Source of the DNA: Panaeolus papilionaceus
Lineage: Eukaryota > Basidiomycota > Agaricomycetes > Agaricales
Assembly: GCA_015501605.1 (NCBI GenBank)
Contig: JADNRZ010000003.1
Coordinates: 620,001 to 684,000, forward strand
Direction: 5' to 3'
Length of the DNA stretch: 64,000 bases
Both the position numbers and the translations under genes were made by a program. The number at the start of each line of letters is the position of its first letter. Within the stretch, counting starts at the first letter, position 1. Below the pieces are notes generated by a model. The model worked only from the letters and a program-made list of their open reading frames with translations, was not told where the DNA came from and made no database searches. Below, one piece after another: positions 21,702 to 34,185 of this stretch.

Positions 21702-24700
21702 ATGAACGCTACAGAGCTCCTAGCAAACTCTCTTTCTGCAGGTATGTAATCCCTTTTTTTATCTCTTTTTTTCCTCATTTTTTAAACTATTTTGCGCGTC
21801 GTTCAACGCGATCAACTCATCGTCCTCTTTTTCTTGAAACTATAGATGCTCATACGCGTCAGGATGCCACACAAAAACTCGAGTCTGCAGCTCATGACAA
21901 CTATGTACGCCAACTTTTATCATTAATCTAAATCATTATTCTCTCTGCACTGCGTAACCTTTCCTCGTTGACATGGTTTCATTCTGTAGCCTCAGTACAT
22001 GTTGATGCTCTCATCAGTACTCGTCAATGAAGGAACTCCTCTTCATATTCGTAATGCAGCTGGTCTTGCTCTTAAAAACGCTTTGACAGCTCGTGTAAGT
22101 CTCACATCTCTTTTCAACATCCTTTCTTTAAGCTGATCCTTTCTTTTTATCTGTCCGATCATAGGAGGCTGCACGACAAACAGAGTTTGCAAACCGTTGG
22201 ACAGCTCTGGATAACGATACGAAAGCCAAGATCAAGCAAGATGCTCTCGTTACTCTAGGTTCAAGCTCTGTAAAAGCCGGCGCATACGCATCACAGGTCG
22301 TCGCTGCTGTTGCCGCCGTCGAGCTGCCTCAGGGCCAGTGGCCAGACTTGATTGAGATCCTCCTTGGCTTTGTCAACAATGCCACAAACACCAACTTGAG
22401 AATCTCAACCCTACAGACCATTGGTTTCATCTGCGAGGCTATCGTACGTCTCTTTCTTCTTTTTTTACATCCTCCCCTTCTTCCCTCCTTTTGCTTCTTT
22501 GGCTCAACTGCCCCTCGTTTCCTTTATAGAAACCCGAGATTTTGAGCTTGCGTTCCAATGAGATCTTGACCGCTGTTATCCACGGTGCACGAAAGGACGA
22601 GCCATCAGCAGATGTTCAACTTGCTGCGGTTCACGCCCTTTACAACTCTTTGGAGTTCGTCAGGGAAAACTTCGAGCGCGAGGTGAGTCATTTTACCCAA
22701 CCTTTTAGTTCGTTACCCAACCTGTCATCAATTCAGGGTGAAAGGAATTACATCATGCAAGTCGTCTGCGAGGCCACCCAGAGCGGTGCTGTCGAGGTTC
22801 AAGTTGGCGCCTTTGAATGTCTGGTACGCATTATGAGCTTGTACTACGATAAGATGGCACTATATATGGAACAAGCTTTGTTTGGTGTACGTTTCTCTTT
22901 TTTCCCTTTTGCAGATTTTTAGGCTGATGATCCCTTCAGTTGACCGTGGTTGGCATGAAACACCCAGACGAGCGGGTCGCTCTGCAAGCAGTCGAGTTTT
23001 GGTCAACTGTTTGTGAGGAGGAAGTTGAACTTGCTATTGAGGCCCAGGAGGTACGCATAGATTCCTTTTATTTTAAATGGTTTATCGACATATCTCAACG
23101 TTTACTAAAGGCTCAGGAATACGGCGACGTCCCCGAAGCTGAATCCAGATTCTTTGCCAAGATCGCTCTGCCTGAAATCGTACCCGTCCTCCTTCAATTG
23201 CTCACGCAGCAAGAAGAGGACGCCGAGGAGGATGAATGGAACGTGTCGATGGCTGCTGCCACCTGTTTGGCTCTTCTTGCAGGGGCGGTCCAGGATGCTA
23301 TTGTGCCCGCTGTTATTCCATTTATCGAGGCCAACATTAAGGCTGAGAACTGGCATCAGCGTGAAGCCGCAGTCATGACTTTCGGTTCCATCCTTGAGGG
23401 CCCTGATCCTGCCGTCCTTACACCCCTCGTCAACCAGGCCCTTCCTCTGCTTATCGACATGATGACCGATTCCAATCCTCACGTTAAGGATTCCACAGCA
23501 TGGACACTTGGTCGCATCTGTGAACTTCTCATCGGTACCATCAAGCCCGATGTGCATTTGCACCCTCTTATTTCAGCTTTGGTTGCCGGTCTCAGCGATA
23601 ACTCGCGTATCGTCGCCAACTGCTGCTGGGCTCTTATGAACTTGGCTGATCAATATGGTATTCAATACGAAGAAGAAGGCGATGCTTCCCAGAGCAATCC
23701 TCTGGCCCCTTACTATGAGGGTGTCATCCAGGCTCTTCTCCGTGTGACTGAGAGGTGCGTTTGAATGCTATGCGAGGAATATGAATGAATTTCACTTACA
23801 CGTTCATTATTTAGCACTTCCAATGAATCCAACTTCCGCACTGCTGCGTATGAAGCCATTACCTCTTATCTTCAGCAGGCGACTCCTGAATCCCTCACGG
23901 TTGTGCAAACAACTGCGGTCACAATTTTGCAACGCATGGAGCATTTACTCAGTATCCAGGTCAGTTTTTAACGTTTTCTTGTCTGTTGATCAAAACTCAG
24001 TCCGTTTCTCAGAACCAAATTGTTGGCACTGACGATAGGAACAACTGGAATGAGCTTCAAAGCAACCTTTGCGGCGTCGTTATCGCAAGTATCTTTTCCT
24101 GGTTTAGGAATTCTTCATACTCACAAATGAAAACAGACTGTTATCCGTAAGCTCAATGACGGTATCCACCCCCTCGCTGATCGCATCATGACAATCTTGC
24201 TGCAACTCATCCAATCTGCCGGCAAGACTTCAACGATCCTCGAAGACGCATTCCTCGTTGTTGGCGCCCTCGCATCAGCCCTCGAGTCCAACTTTTCACC
24301 TTACATTCAGGCGTTCTTCCCCTTCCTGTACCCTGCACTCAAGGCGCACGAAGACACTCAGCTGTGCACTGTTGCTGTTGGAATCATCGGCGATGTTTCT
24401 CGTGCGCTTGGTGAACAGAGCGCCCAGTATGCAGGTCCTTTCATGACTGTGCTGTTGGAGAACCTGCAGAGCGAGATTCTAAACCGCAATGTCAAGATTT
24501 CCATCTTGTCTTGCTTCGGTGATATCGCTTTGGCTATTGGTCCCTCTTTCGAGCCCTACTTTGAGACAACGATGGGTGTTTTGAGGCAAGCTGGTGCCGT
24601 TGAGCCTAATCCCGTCAGTGGTTCCATCATTGGTTAGTTTCGATTCGCTAACGCCCATTTAGTTGGACTACGATCTCGTTGACTACGTAGGTCAGCTGAG

Positions 24701-25140
24701 AGAAGGTATCCTAGAGGCATACACCGGTATTTTGACCGGCCTCAAGAAGACTGACAAGGGTGAGTTATTTTTGTACGGTTCCACTTGTATTCGAAAACTT
24801 GACATCACTATTCAGTCAACCTCCTCATTCCTCATTCTCAAGACATGCTCCATCTGGTCCAGCGGTGCCTCAGCGACGAGGAGCGATCCGATTCGTTGAT
24901 GAGACTATCATACGGTGTCATCGGTGATTTAGCCGACTGCTTCCCCAATGGTGCCATCAAAACGCTACTTCTTTCCAACTGGGTCGCTTCTGAGCTCCGC
25001 TCCCGAATTCGCATGCCGGATGAGACCAAGCGAACCATGCGCTGGGCTCGTGAGGTATGTCGCACAGTTTTTTTTTGCGGATCATAAAGCCACGAATGCT
25101 AATTCCCTTGTTACAGATGGTTAAAATCGCCACTCAATAA
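21702..25140 (+). CDS. KAP95: Importin subunit beta-1 (karyopherin beta, Kap95)
   Basis: Fourteen exons join to 864 residues, the usual length of the family: 21702-21741, 21846-21904, 21990-22094, 22165-22443, 22530-22682, 22737-22886, 22940-23050, 23111-23754, 23815-23959, 24013-24084, 24137-24613, 24663-24759, 24816-25054, 25117-25140. The chain is HEAT repeats throughout. It shows the N-terminal Ran-binding region ([18 protein letters not shown]), the VQxxAFxCLVxIMxLYYxxM block, the acidic loop between repeats ([10 protein letters not shown]) that contacts Ran and the cargo adaptor, [31 protein letters not shown] and [14 protein letters not shown]. Importin beta carries importin-alpha-bound NLS cargo through nuclear pores. 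The frame is kept at intron 24085-24136 only if a GC-AG intron is used (donor GCAAGT). Confidence 0.95.
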
Positions 25141-27850
25141 ACGAATTCTCCTCCCTTTTCTTTTCTTTTTCTTGTTTTGAAGCTTCCTCCTTTATTTCTA
25201 CATTTCACTTTAGGTTCTCCTTAGGTTCCAACATCCGCATTTTTTTCACTCCATCCTCGCAATTGACGACAGGCTGCATGCAATTTTACCCCATCCACAT
25301 CGCTGTTTACACTCACTCGCACTCTCAAGGAGGCACATTATAAAGTTTTTTCACGAATTGCATGTATTAGAAATCACATCGGACTATGGTTGTCCATTAT
25401 TAAACGGCACTTACGAAACAATTCTTGTCATTAGTACTTAGTTTTGGTTTCTCTACTTTCTTCTCCATTTCATTTCTTTATCTCGCCACTTCTTTTCTCG
25501 CCTTCTTCATTCTCTTTTTTACCCGCTCCCCTGTCCATATATTTCCCCTTTCCCCCTCATTTTTGTTCCTGTGACCTCGCATACACTCACACTCACCTGC
25601 TTGTATCCTTTACACCGCGCTTGTTCTGAATTTATTCAATTTTTTTCTCCTTCCATTTCCACTTTTTCTCATTGGCATTATGATTTTGTTCTGTATCCAC
25701 CAGTCATCCTCCAAGTTTCTCTCAAGTTCCAGCTTCGACCCCCCGTTCGATGTTATCCGATTCTACATTGATTTGCTCATGCTCTCACCCATCGCCCATC
25801 ATCATCATATCCTGGCCTATACCCACCTATATCTCATCATATCACGATTCACGACCTGCTCTCGCTCTCGATTTTCAACCTTTAAGCACTGTCATTATTA
25901 TTGTAATTTTTCAAGGCTCCCGATTCTCATTCCATTAAAAGTTTTCATCCAAGACCTGCCTGTCCTACACGATTCGATTACATTCCATCAGATTTTTTTT
26001 GTTCTGATTTTCACTTTGGTTTTAGTTCATTCTGTTCATCAAGGCTTTCTCTTTTCTCGTTTTTTTCCTTCTTCAGTTTCAAATCCACACGTCTGTCGTC
26101 ATGTCCTTATTTTTATACCGATTTGTTCCAACGTTTAACTAAACCAAGGTTTCTTTTTTTTTTGCATTGCACTGGCTATTCGCTATGGCTATTCACTCGC
26201 TCTCGCCTTTTGTTGAGGGACCGTTTTACTCTTTTTTTTATTATTCCATCGCTTTGACCTTGAGCTGAGCTGAATGTCTTGTGTGGTCTTTGTTCTTAAC
26301 TCTCGGATTTGACTTCAGCATCGAGATTGAATTATCATTTTTGTTTCGTTTTACTTGAGTCAGTTAATTGGCTTTCCGACCTTTGGGCTTAAAATTTATT
26401 CTCTTTCCCTTTGGGTCTCTGCTCGACCATTTTGTTTTGGTTGAACTCTTGCCTTCTGCTTTCGTTCGTTTCATGTTTTGGATGCCATTTAGGTTCCTGT
26501 TGTTCATTCTGTTCTACGTATTCAAGGCCCGGTATTCCGGCTTTGGATGACCTTGAGAGTTCTAAGTTTTTTTTGGCTTGTTGATTTTGTTTCTTTTCTC
26601 GATATCTTAGTATCTAGAAGGTCCTTGTGATTGAGTCTCGGGCGCTCATTTTTGCTGGAGATGTCCTAGGATGAGTGCCTGAGACGAAGTGCCTTCAAGC
26701 GACTTGGAGTTTCTTCATTGCGTCCGGCCTCGACAGATGAACACACCCTCTTTAGGCTCGATGGTCAGTCTACCATCCTGACCAACCACAAGGTTTTCAA
26801 CTGAGCATACAGAGAGTTTGTTCAACTAGCTATTGCAGTTTCAATTTTCCAGACCGGTAACACCAATGTCGGCCCTAACCGTTGCTTCCTCGTTTCTCGA
26901 CCTGCCCATCTCCTGCTCAGTGCACTGGGCAGGAGAATCATTTGAAGCAACCAGCCTTGACTCCTGCAGACCATCAGGATATATTTGTAATCGAGCGCCT
27001 CCGCGAACGTTTGGGTACTTGTGGCATTAGCACAGCTACGCCAATTCGAACCCAAATAAATCGCATCAAAGCTCATCTTGGTTCTTACGCTCGAGTCTCC
27101 GTAGCCGGAGTAGTCGAGTATGGGGAGAGGGAGAGGTCATCGAAAACGAACCCCTCCCAGTGTGAGAGCCGAGGGCGGTGGACGGATGAGCCCCCACACC
27201 GACCACGGCTCCCCCTACCCCAACTACGGAGGTCGAGAAAATAATGTATATTGTCTAAACTTGTGAATAATGAAGGTATGCATGTAGGTAAACCAATCAG
27301 GTGAAGTGAATCTAAGGATTGACGAAAGGGAAGCGGTGGGTGGGTAAAGAAAAACGAGCCACGAGCCGAGATACAGCAGGCGGCGTGGAGAGTGCTAGGA
27401 ATAGAATAAGATAGAGTACGAGAAGAAACGGAAGCGAAAGGCGCGACGTAGGATGACCTCTTCACGTGACCAAGAAGGCGGATCTGTGCAAGCACAGATC
27501 CTTCCAATAAACGAGGTCGATATCGAGACTTGTCATGATGCCTGATGAGGTGAATGAAAAAATCCCTGCATCAGAGACACGTCCTAGCAAGGAACAACGA
27601 ACAGGACATGTGTACGATAAACATATTCGTGTATCATCAACAACTAAATGCACATATAATTACATGCTCAATGATGCGTATCCCTGAGCAAGTGAAGGAA
27701 ATCGCAAACATCCAGTTGGGAATGGTATCGCTTATGAATTTTAAATTGTTCCTGAAACGTCTCAATCGTCACTGAATCTTCTGCGCTCCCTTGGTGTAGG
27801 AGAGTGTGTGCTAGTAACGTAACATGCCAGTGGTGCAAGAGAACCCTAAA
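25141..27850. other. Long pyrimidine-rich intergenic region
   Basis: Between 25440 and about 26600 the + strand is again strongly T/C-rich, without conserved frames, like the flank after the polymerase gene. The stretch 26640-27850 loses this bias and has only unconserved frames such as 26882-27244. I see no tRNA or transposon ends. Confidence 0.5.
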
Positions 27851-29659
27851 CTACGCATCAATATTGTTCCACGAGCGTTCCGTGCTGTGATCGACACCAA
27901 ATCGAGGGCTAAATCGGGGGGCCGACTCAAAATCCATATGAAGCTCATCTCCCCAAGGATATGTAATATCCAGTGTAAGATCGCCCCCAACTTTTCTCCC
28001 AATTGACTCTGCATACTGACGCAGAGCTTCGCCAATATCAATGGTGGTCTGTTGTCTCTCCAGCGTCATTTTGATGTAGTCTAGTGAGGGGAAGAGCGAA
28101 TCTGGATTTTCTGTGTTAATCGAAGAGGTTGGAGACAGCCGTGACTTGCAGAAGGAAATAATGGCATTTGTGAGTCCCGGGGAAATGGATAGAGCTAAAA
28201 ATGACAATTTTCGGAGATTTGGAAGAAATGGGGGACGGGGAGCGACCTCGGAGATCAGGTTGTCGTCATTTACCTGGAGTAGGAGGATTTCAAGAGAGCT
28301 GGGAAACCCAAAATAGTGACAAGGGGCGCCAAATACGCTGAAGGGAAAGTTCGAATTATTCACAGTCAAGGTTGTGATTCCTGGAACCGCCTCAAAAATG
28401 TCGATGAGACGATTTCTGCCGCACCTATCTGAGCGCAGGGTCAGGGATTGTATGTTTCCACACTGAGCGAGGAATTTTCGGAAAGGAGGGGATAGTGGGG
28501 ACTCATCGGTGCTGAACCCGACCTGTAACGCATAAAAAGTAAATTGGGTCAACAGAGGTGTTTGCAGACATCTACAAACGCCATCCATGTTGTCTTGCCT
28601 CCCTTGGAGAGACAAGCTTTTCAGATTAGGAAGGCGTATTGAACCAATGCTGTCATCATGACAAGGTCCTATAATATCCAGCAGGAAGGCCTCGAGCTGT
28701 TCGCATTGGAGGAGGATGCCAAGCAACCACTGAGGACCACAATCATATTGGTGGAGAGACAATCGTGTTAACAATCTCCAGTTGACTGACTGTTTCAGCT
28801 TTGGCAAAAAGGATGAAGTCTCGAAGATGTTGCATAGATTGAGAGAGAGTTCGCGTAACGCCAGAGAAGAATAGGGGTAGAGGGTGCTGGGCCTGTCAGT
28901 GTCTGAAAGGAATAACGAGGGATCGACCATATGTACCGCTCGAACACATCGCAATGCTGGCATCGACAATTCCGGGCTACATTTTATCATCTCGTCATTC
29001 ATAAAAAGAAATGCATAGGCATCGCAAACAAGGTTGACCTCGCTCCAGCGCGTCGAGTGCTTGATGACGGCAAGCAGCAGTTCTTTGGTTTCCGGAGAAG
29101 TACCGATGTGGCCATCATAGCCCTGGGTACACGAGGATATCGAAAGAAACAAAGGGACGCCTCCTGAAAGATAAAGCAAATGCTTCACCAAAGCAACATA
29201 GGAGCGCTTCTGCGAGCATTCTTCATCACCCTCAATATCTGTTGCACGGTTATATGGGAGTACAATGTGAAGTCTTGACCAGAGTCGTGGCGTCGACTGT
29301 GCGATACTTCTCCATTTTTTACAGACCAGTGTCAAAAGAAGGGGTAATTCCGAAAGTATTGGAATCGCGTTTCGCGTCGAAGGTAAGGTATGAAGGAATA
29401 TTTCCCCAAGTACATCTTCTGGTAAGCGCCGAATGGGTGAAAATAAGGACCGGTATGAGTATATCGTGCCATCGAGGTCATCGCAGGTGCGCTGCAGTGC
29501 GTTAAGGGTGATGTTGAGGACATTTATATTTTTCTTGATATCTCGACGCTGTTCGACTAGACGCTGCAAGCGCGATTGAAATTCAAACGCTTCCTCGTTT
29601 TGAAGTATATCGCTGTTATGCAGGTACGACTGAAATCGCTCATCGAAGAAACCGGTCAT
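27851..29659 (-). CDS. F-box protein with leucine-rich C-terminal half
   Basis: One uninterrupted frame of 602 residues from the ATG at 29657-29659. The first 60 residues form a coiled coil (FQSRLQRLVEQRRDIKKNIN). An F-box follows (FSPIRRLPEDVLGEIFLHTL ... LLLTLVCKKWRSIAQSTPRLW). The rest is a run of irregular leucine-rich strands (LPNLKSLSLQG, ALRELSLNL, LRKLSFLAL). F-box proteins bring substrates to SCF ubiquitin ligases; large, fast-evolving sets with this same coiled-coil, F-box and LRR layout are typical of Agaricomycetes. The substrate is unknown. A frameshifted tandem copy lies directly upstream (30076-31831). A longer frame exists upstream of the chosen start but begins with TTG, so I prefer the ATG. 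Confidence 0.85.
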   Translation of the reverse strand: MTGFFDERFQSYLHNSDILQNEEAFEFQSRLQRLVEQRRDIKKNINVLNITLNALQRTCDDLDGTIYSYRSLFSPIRRLPEDVLGEIFLHTLPSTRNAIPILSELPLLLTLVCKKWRSIAQSTPRLWSRLHIVLPYNRATDIEGDEECSQKRSYVALVKHLLYLSGGVPLFLSISSCTQGYDGHIGTSPETKELLLAVIKHSTRWSEVNLVCDAYAFLFMNDEMIKCSPELSMPALRCVRAVHMVDPSLFLSDTDRPSTLYPYSSLALRELSLNLCNIFETSSFLPKLKQSVNWRLLTRLSLHQYDCGPQWLLGILLQCEQLEAFLLDIIGPCHDDSIGSIRLPNLKSLSLQGRQDNMDGVCRCLQTPLLTQFTFYALQVGFSTDESPLSPPFRKFLAQCGNIQSLTLRSDRCGRNRLIDIFEAVPGITTLTVNNSNFPFSVFGAPCHYFGFPSSLEILLLQVNDDNLISEVAPRPPFLPNLRKLSFLALSISPGLTNAIISFCKSRLSPTSSINTENPDSLFPSLDYIKMTLERQQTTIDIGEALRQYAESIGRKVGGDLTLDITYPWGDELHMDFESAPRFSPRFGVDHSTERSWNNIDA

Positions 29660-30075
29660 ATCAAAACTTTGTACCTTGGATGAGTCGATGTGGATGGGAT
29701 ACGAATCGATGCGAGTCAATACACCTGGAGGTCAGAGTTGAAGATTGGTCTCGGCACTGGGGAGATGATTGGACGTCGGACTTGTTATCGTTTCAGGCGG
29801 AGTTGAACCATAAAATCTTCCAGATTCAAGAAACTACGCAGCCATGAACCTCTCGATTGTGGTAAATGGAGCGATTTGAGAACATGGGAATGACAACGTT
29901 GTATTTTTCGAGGTTGTCTTGCAATTACTAGTGAAATTTCAACATATTCTATATGTTGGAGAAGCTCTTGTAAGTGATCTAACATGTAAATGACAGAGAA
30001 GCAATAAACTACGCGTCAAGCAGATTCCATGAGCTGTTCGTACTATGATCAAGACCATATCGGGGGTCTAATATA

Positions 30076-31831
30076 TCAAGCGGCGCCCTGCGCCCTGGAA
30101 TCGTCAGAGTCAGCTTCCCATGGATAAGTAATGTCCAATGTGAGGTCGTCTCCAAGTTTCCTGCCAATTGAATCTACATATCGACACAAAGCTTCGCCAA
30201 GATTGATGTCGTTTTTGTCCTTCATCAGTGTCATTGTAATGCAGTCGAGGGAGGCGAGTGGGGGACCTGTATTTGCTGTGTTAAACCGAGACAATCGTGA
30301 CTTGCAGAACGCAAGGATCGCCTCTGAGAGACTGTGGGGTGTAAATAGGTTTGAAAATGACAAGTTTCGGAGATTGGGAAGAAGCAGCAGGAAAGGAGAA
30401 TGCGGAGCAGTGTCAGGGCTAGTGTCACTTGCTTGGAGGAGGAAGGTTTCGAGAGGATCAGGGATTTCAGAATAGCAGCGAGGACCACCTAGCGTTAAGA
30501 GGAAGGGAAAGGTTGAGTATTTATTGTCAAAGTCGTGATTCCTGGAACTGCCTCAACGATGGCGACGAACATTTCCACACTCAGATTGTGTGGGCTGAGG
30601 GTTAGGGATTGCATCTGTCCACACTGAGTGAGGAACCATCGGAAACGAGGGGCTAGTTGGGGCGCATTCGGGACGTGCCAGGGGGTGTCGTTCCATTGAT
30701 CTGTGTAAAAAGTAAACTGGGTCAAAAGAGGCGTTTCCAGACACCCAACGAAGTCGTCGATATAATCTTGCGTCCCTTGAAGAGACAAGCTTTGTAGTTT
30801 AGGAAGATGTCTTGGGCCGACGCTGTCGTCGTGACAAGCCTCCCGCATACCCAACAGGAGGGCTTCGAGTTGCTCGCATTGCGGGAGAATGCTCAGCAAC
30901 CACTGAGGACCACTAGCATATCCGTGGATAGACAAGTGCGTTAGCAATCGCCAACTGACTGGCTGTTGTAGCCTTAATAGAAAGGGAGTTATCGTGTCGC
31001 AGAGACTGAGTGATAGTTCGCGTAACGCAGAAGACGTATAGGGGTAGAGTGCGCCGGAACTCCCTGAAGGGAGACGATAGGGATCGATGATATGTCCCAC
31101 ACGAACACGTCGCAATAACGGCAACGAAGGTTGCGGGGTATCTTTTACCATCTCGCTATTCAGAAAATTGAATGCATCGGAGCTACAAAAGAGGTCGACC
31201 TCGCTCCAGCGTGCGGAGTGCTTGATGACAGTGATCAGCAGTTCTTTCGCTGTCGGAGACATGTCGGTGCATGGGCCATAACCTTGACTCACAGAAATCG
31301 AAATCGACAGAGGCGCGTTTCCTGAAAGACGAAGCAGACGCTTCACTAGAGAAACATAGGACCGTCTCCGTAAATATTCTTCGTCGCCATCTATGTTTTC
31401 TTCACGTTTATGAGGAAGTACGATGTGAAGTTTTGACCATAGTCGTGGCGTAGACTGTGCGACGATTCTCCATCTTCTACAAACCAGTGTCAGAAGGAGT
31501 GGTGATTCCGAAAATACTGGAATAGCGTTTTGCGTCGGTGCGGCTTGAAGGAATATTTCACCCAGTACATCGTCTGGTAAGCGCTTAATGGGCGAAAACA
31601 ATGACTGTAAGAGTCTACCACGCCACTGAGATCATCACAGTTTCGACGTAGTGCTTCCAGAGTGATGTTGAGAACATTGATGTTTTTCTTCATGTGTCGG
31701 TGACATTCGATTAGATGCTGCAAGCGAGAGTGAAGCTCGAATGCGTCCTCTTTCTGAGGCAATTCGCTGCTGTAGAAGTACTTCCGAAATATTTCATCGC
31801 AGATATTCGGATCGCCCCTATAAGAAGACAT
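30076..31831 (-). pseudogene. Frameshifted tandem copy of the F-box gene
   Basis: This copy runs parallel to the intact gene over its whole length, including the coiled coil (LHSRLQHLIECHRHMKKNIN), the F-box (PIKRLPDDVLGEIFLQAA) and the LRR part, at roughly 60% identity by eye. Two single-base deletions relative to its neighbour break it. One is near 31602-31604, at the start of the F-box. The other is near 30511-30514, after GITTLTINTQ; it leads to a stop at 30495-30497, while the matching downstream sequence continues in the next frame to 30076. An intron at either point would have to be very short, so a decayed gene is the simpler reading. The upstream flanks of both copies also match (about 29770 and 31873), so the duplicated unit is about 2.1 kb. 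Confidence 0.75.
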
Positions 31832-32708
31832 CTAGACGTTGTGCCTTTGAGGAATTGATATAAGTTCAACGATGGACGTCGGACTTATTGTCGTTTCAGG
31901 CGGAGTTACAACCTCAAAATTTGAAAACCTCAAAGTCTGAAGGCTCTGATTGCGTCGTCATGATAGGATTTGGTGAGTGTTACTTTTTGGTAGTTTCAGG
32001 GGGAGATGTCAAGATGGGCCTGGCTACTAATTTCTTTTTTTATCTACTCCGTCGAAAACCATTCCCCCTATTACTCCCGGTGACGCTCTGGTAAAATTAA
32101 ATGCCTGGAGGGTGTATACTATACTCCAGACCCAGATTTCCATTCGCTAAAAACAACGAAGAATGTACGCCTAAAAGTTAGTAATATCTAGGACCAGGAT
32201 AAAACGTTTACGTGTTGGCCCAGACTTGAATTACCCATCAACGGTCGCCAGAAATGAGGTATGTATGCGATGTATTGTCGAGGGTAATTTAGTACCCCTA
32301 TTCACAGACGCTTCGGCCTTTCCATAGAGATACACACCCCAGAACCAAGACAAACCAAATGGCACTCAGCATATCATCTTGATCAATTCTGTCTTCAGCT
32401 CCTTCCGCTGGGATACAATTAGATCATGGGGTCTAGTCTCAAGACATTCCAAATCCTTGATTTGCGAAGACTCCCACTGTGCCTTCACAGCTGATTGACT
32501 TCTGATTTGAAATAGAAGAGGGACTAGATCCCAAATATTGGCAGTGTTCTCCCACTCCTTTGCGATCATCCCCATATTTAAGCTCAGACAGTTCATTATT
32601 GCGAATTATCCCTCACACCGAGCTTCAACTACCGTTCATCAGACCCCTTGTACAGCTTCAGGTCACAGTTGCGTCATCAACTCAACTCCCCTTATACCCT
32701 GTCAAGCG
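31832..32708. other. Intergenic region before the oxygenase gene
   Basis: The first about 100 bases are the duplicated upstream flank of the F-box pseudogene. The remainder has no conserved frame and presumably holds the oxygenase promoter; I see no clear TATA box. Confidence 0.45.
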
Positions 32709-34112
32709 ATGACCGACTTGCCACCTTTTCCAAATGATGTCGAAACACAAGATCTTCTAGTCATTGACTGGAATCTCCTGGAAGCAGGGAACGAGGAGGA
32801 ACAGGGTCGGCTTTGGGAGGCCGCGACGACATGGGGCTTTTGGTAGTGCGTACTTCATGACATCGTGTTCCACATTTCTCCAGTTCTGACAACCGATTTC
32901 ATAGTTTGAAGAACTACAAAGCAGAGAAATACGTCCAGGGAATGTTCCAGATGGGAAAAGAAACGTTGGCTCTTCCCTTCGAAGAGAAGATGAATTACTG
33001 GCAGGGAAATAAAGGTGGATCGGCTGGGTCAGTGCAGATTTGTCTTCGTTGGGATGATATCCTCAGCTCGTGTATAGTTACAAAGTCGCTGGCGCGACAT
33101 ACGCTGATGTCGACGGGTCTACAGATGTGGCCGAATTCATCAACGTAGCAAAGGACGATGCTCTCTCATATCCAACCGAAATCCACAGAGCATACCCACC
33201 ACCTGTCAACGAGCACATGGCTTCGACAGTGAAGCCATTTATTTCCTCATGCGTCGATATGGGCCGTGTCATTCTCGAAGTGTTTAATCACAAGCTCGGG
33301 CTACCGGAAGGAACATTGACCGAGCTCCACAGGGTAGACAAGCAGTGCATATCGGAGTCGAGGTGCATCAAGGTACCGCCTTCGAAGGGGGTAAAGATTG
33401 CTCTCGGACCTCACACAGATTTTGGCAGGTTCGTCGTTCAAAGCAGTTATACACAAGACTTAGACTGACCATACTATCTATCCAAGTCTGTCATTGCTTG
33501 TTAATCGACTGGGCGGTCTTCAGGTGCTGGCTCCCAGTGGCAGCGATGGTGTGGCCCCAGAATGGAAATACGTAAAGGTATGCATTCGTCCCCGAAAGGG
33601 CATCTCGAACACTCCAACAAAGACCCATATAACAGCCTTTACCCGGACACGCAATTTGCAACGTTGGCGACACGTTAAACATTCTCAGTGGCGGCATCTT
33701 GAAATCATGTGTACATCGAGTTGTGTGAGTACAATAGCTATTGTGATAGCCATCATTGCTTCGAGGCTGAGTCTAGACGCTCGTAGGCCTCCACCAGGCG
33801 CCCAAGCTGAACACGAGCGATGGTCACTTGTATACTTCGCCCGTCCAACTAACGATGTGTACCTGGAGCCACTCGTCGACAAGAGCCCTCTTGTCGAGAA
33901 AGCAGCGAGCAGTACCGACAGCAACATAAACAACCCTCAAATGACGGCGGGTCAGTGGTTCGTTAACCGGCAAACCCAACATCGGACAGATGCAAACAAG
34001 GTATTTACTTTTTTCTAAGAGCTGCTCTCATACTAATGCATTTGTAAAGGATGCATCGTCATATTTGATACATGGTCCGAAACTAGCATTGCTGGAGACG
34101 CTTCTCGTTTAA
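32709..34112 (+). CDS. 2-oxoglutarate/Fe(II)-dependent dioxygenase (isopenicillin-N-synthase-like)
   Basis: Seven exons (32709-32842, 32905-33027, 33078-33428, 33487-33577, 33636-33724, 33787-34000, 34050-34112) join to 354 residues. The N-terminal half is the DIOX_N region (LLVIDWNLLEAGNEEEQGRL ... WGFCLKNYK). The catalytic double-stranded beta-helix carries the full iron triad: H198 and D200 in GPHTDFGSLSLL, and H260 in SCVHRVV. R274-W-S276 gives the RxS pair that binds 2-oxoglutarate. GGLQVL and PLPGHAICNVGDTLNILSGG are typical of the family. All key residues are present, so an active oxygenase is likely; the substrate cannot be told. No other biosynthetic enzyme sits nearby, so it is not clearly part of a metabolite cluster. 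Start is the ATG just before TDLPPFP. Confidence 0.9.
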
Positions 34113-34185
34113 TTCTTGGATATAAATTGGATGGATTGGTGTGTCAATGAGGCACAGTCAAAACTGCATCTGTAACAGTAGTGTA

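Noticed and set aside
26882..27244. 120-codon plus-strand frame after importin beta
   Set aside because: No conserved pattern and opposed by equally long frames on the other strand.
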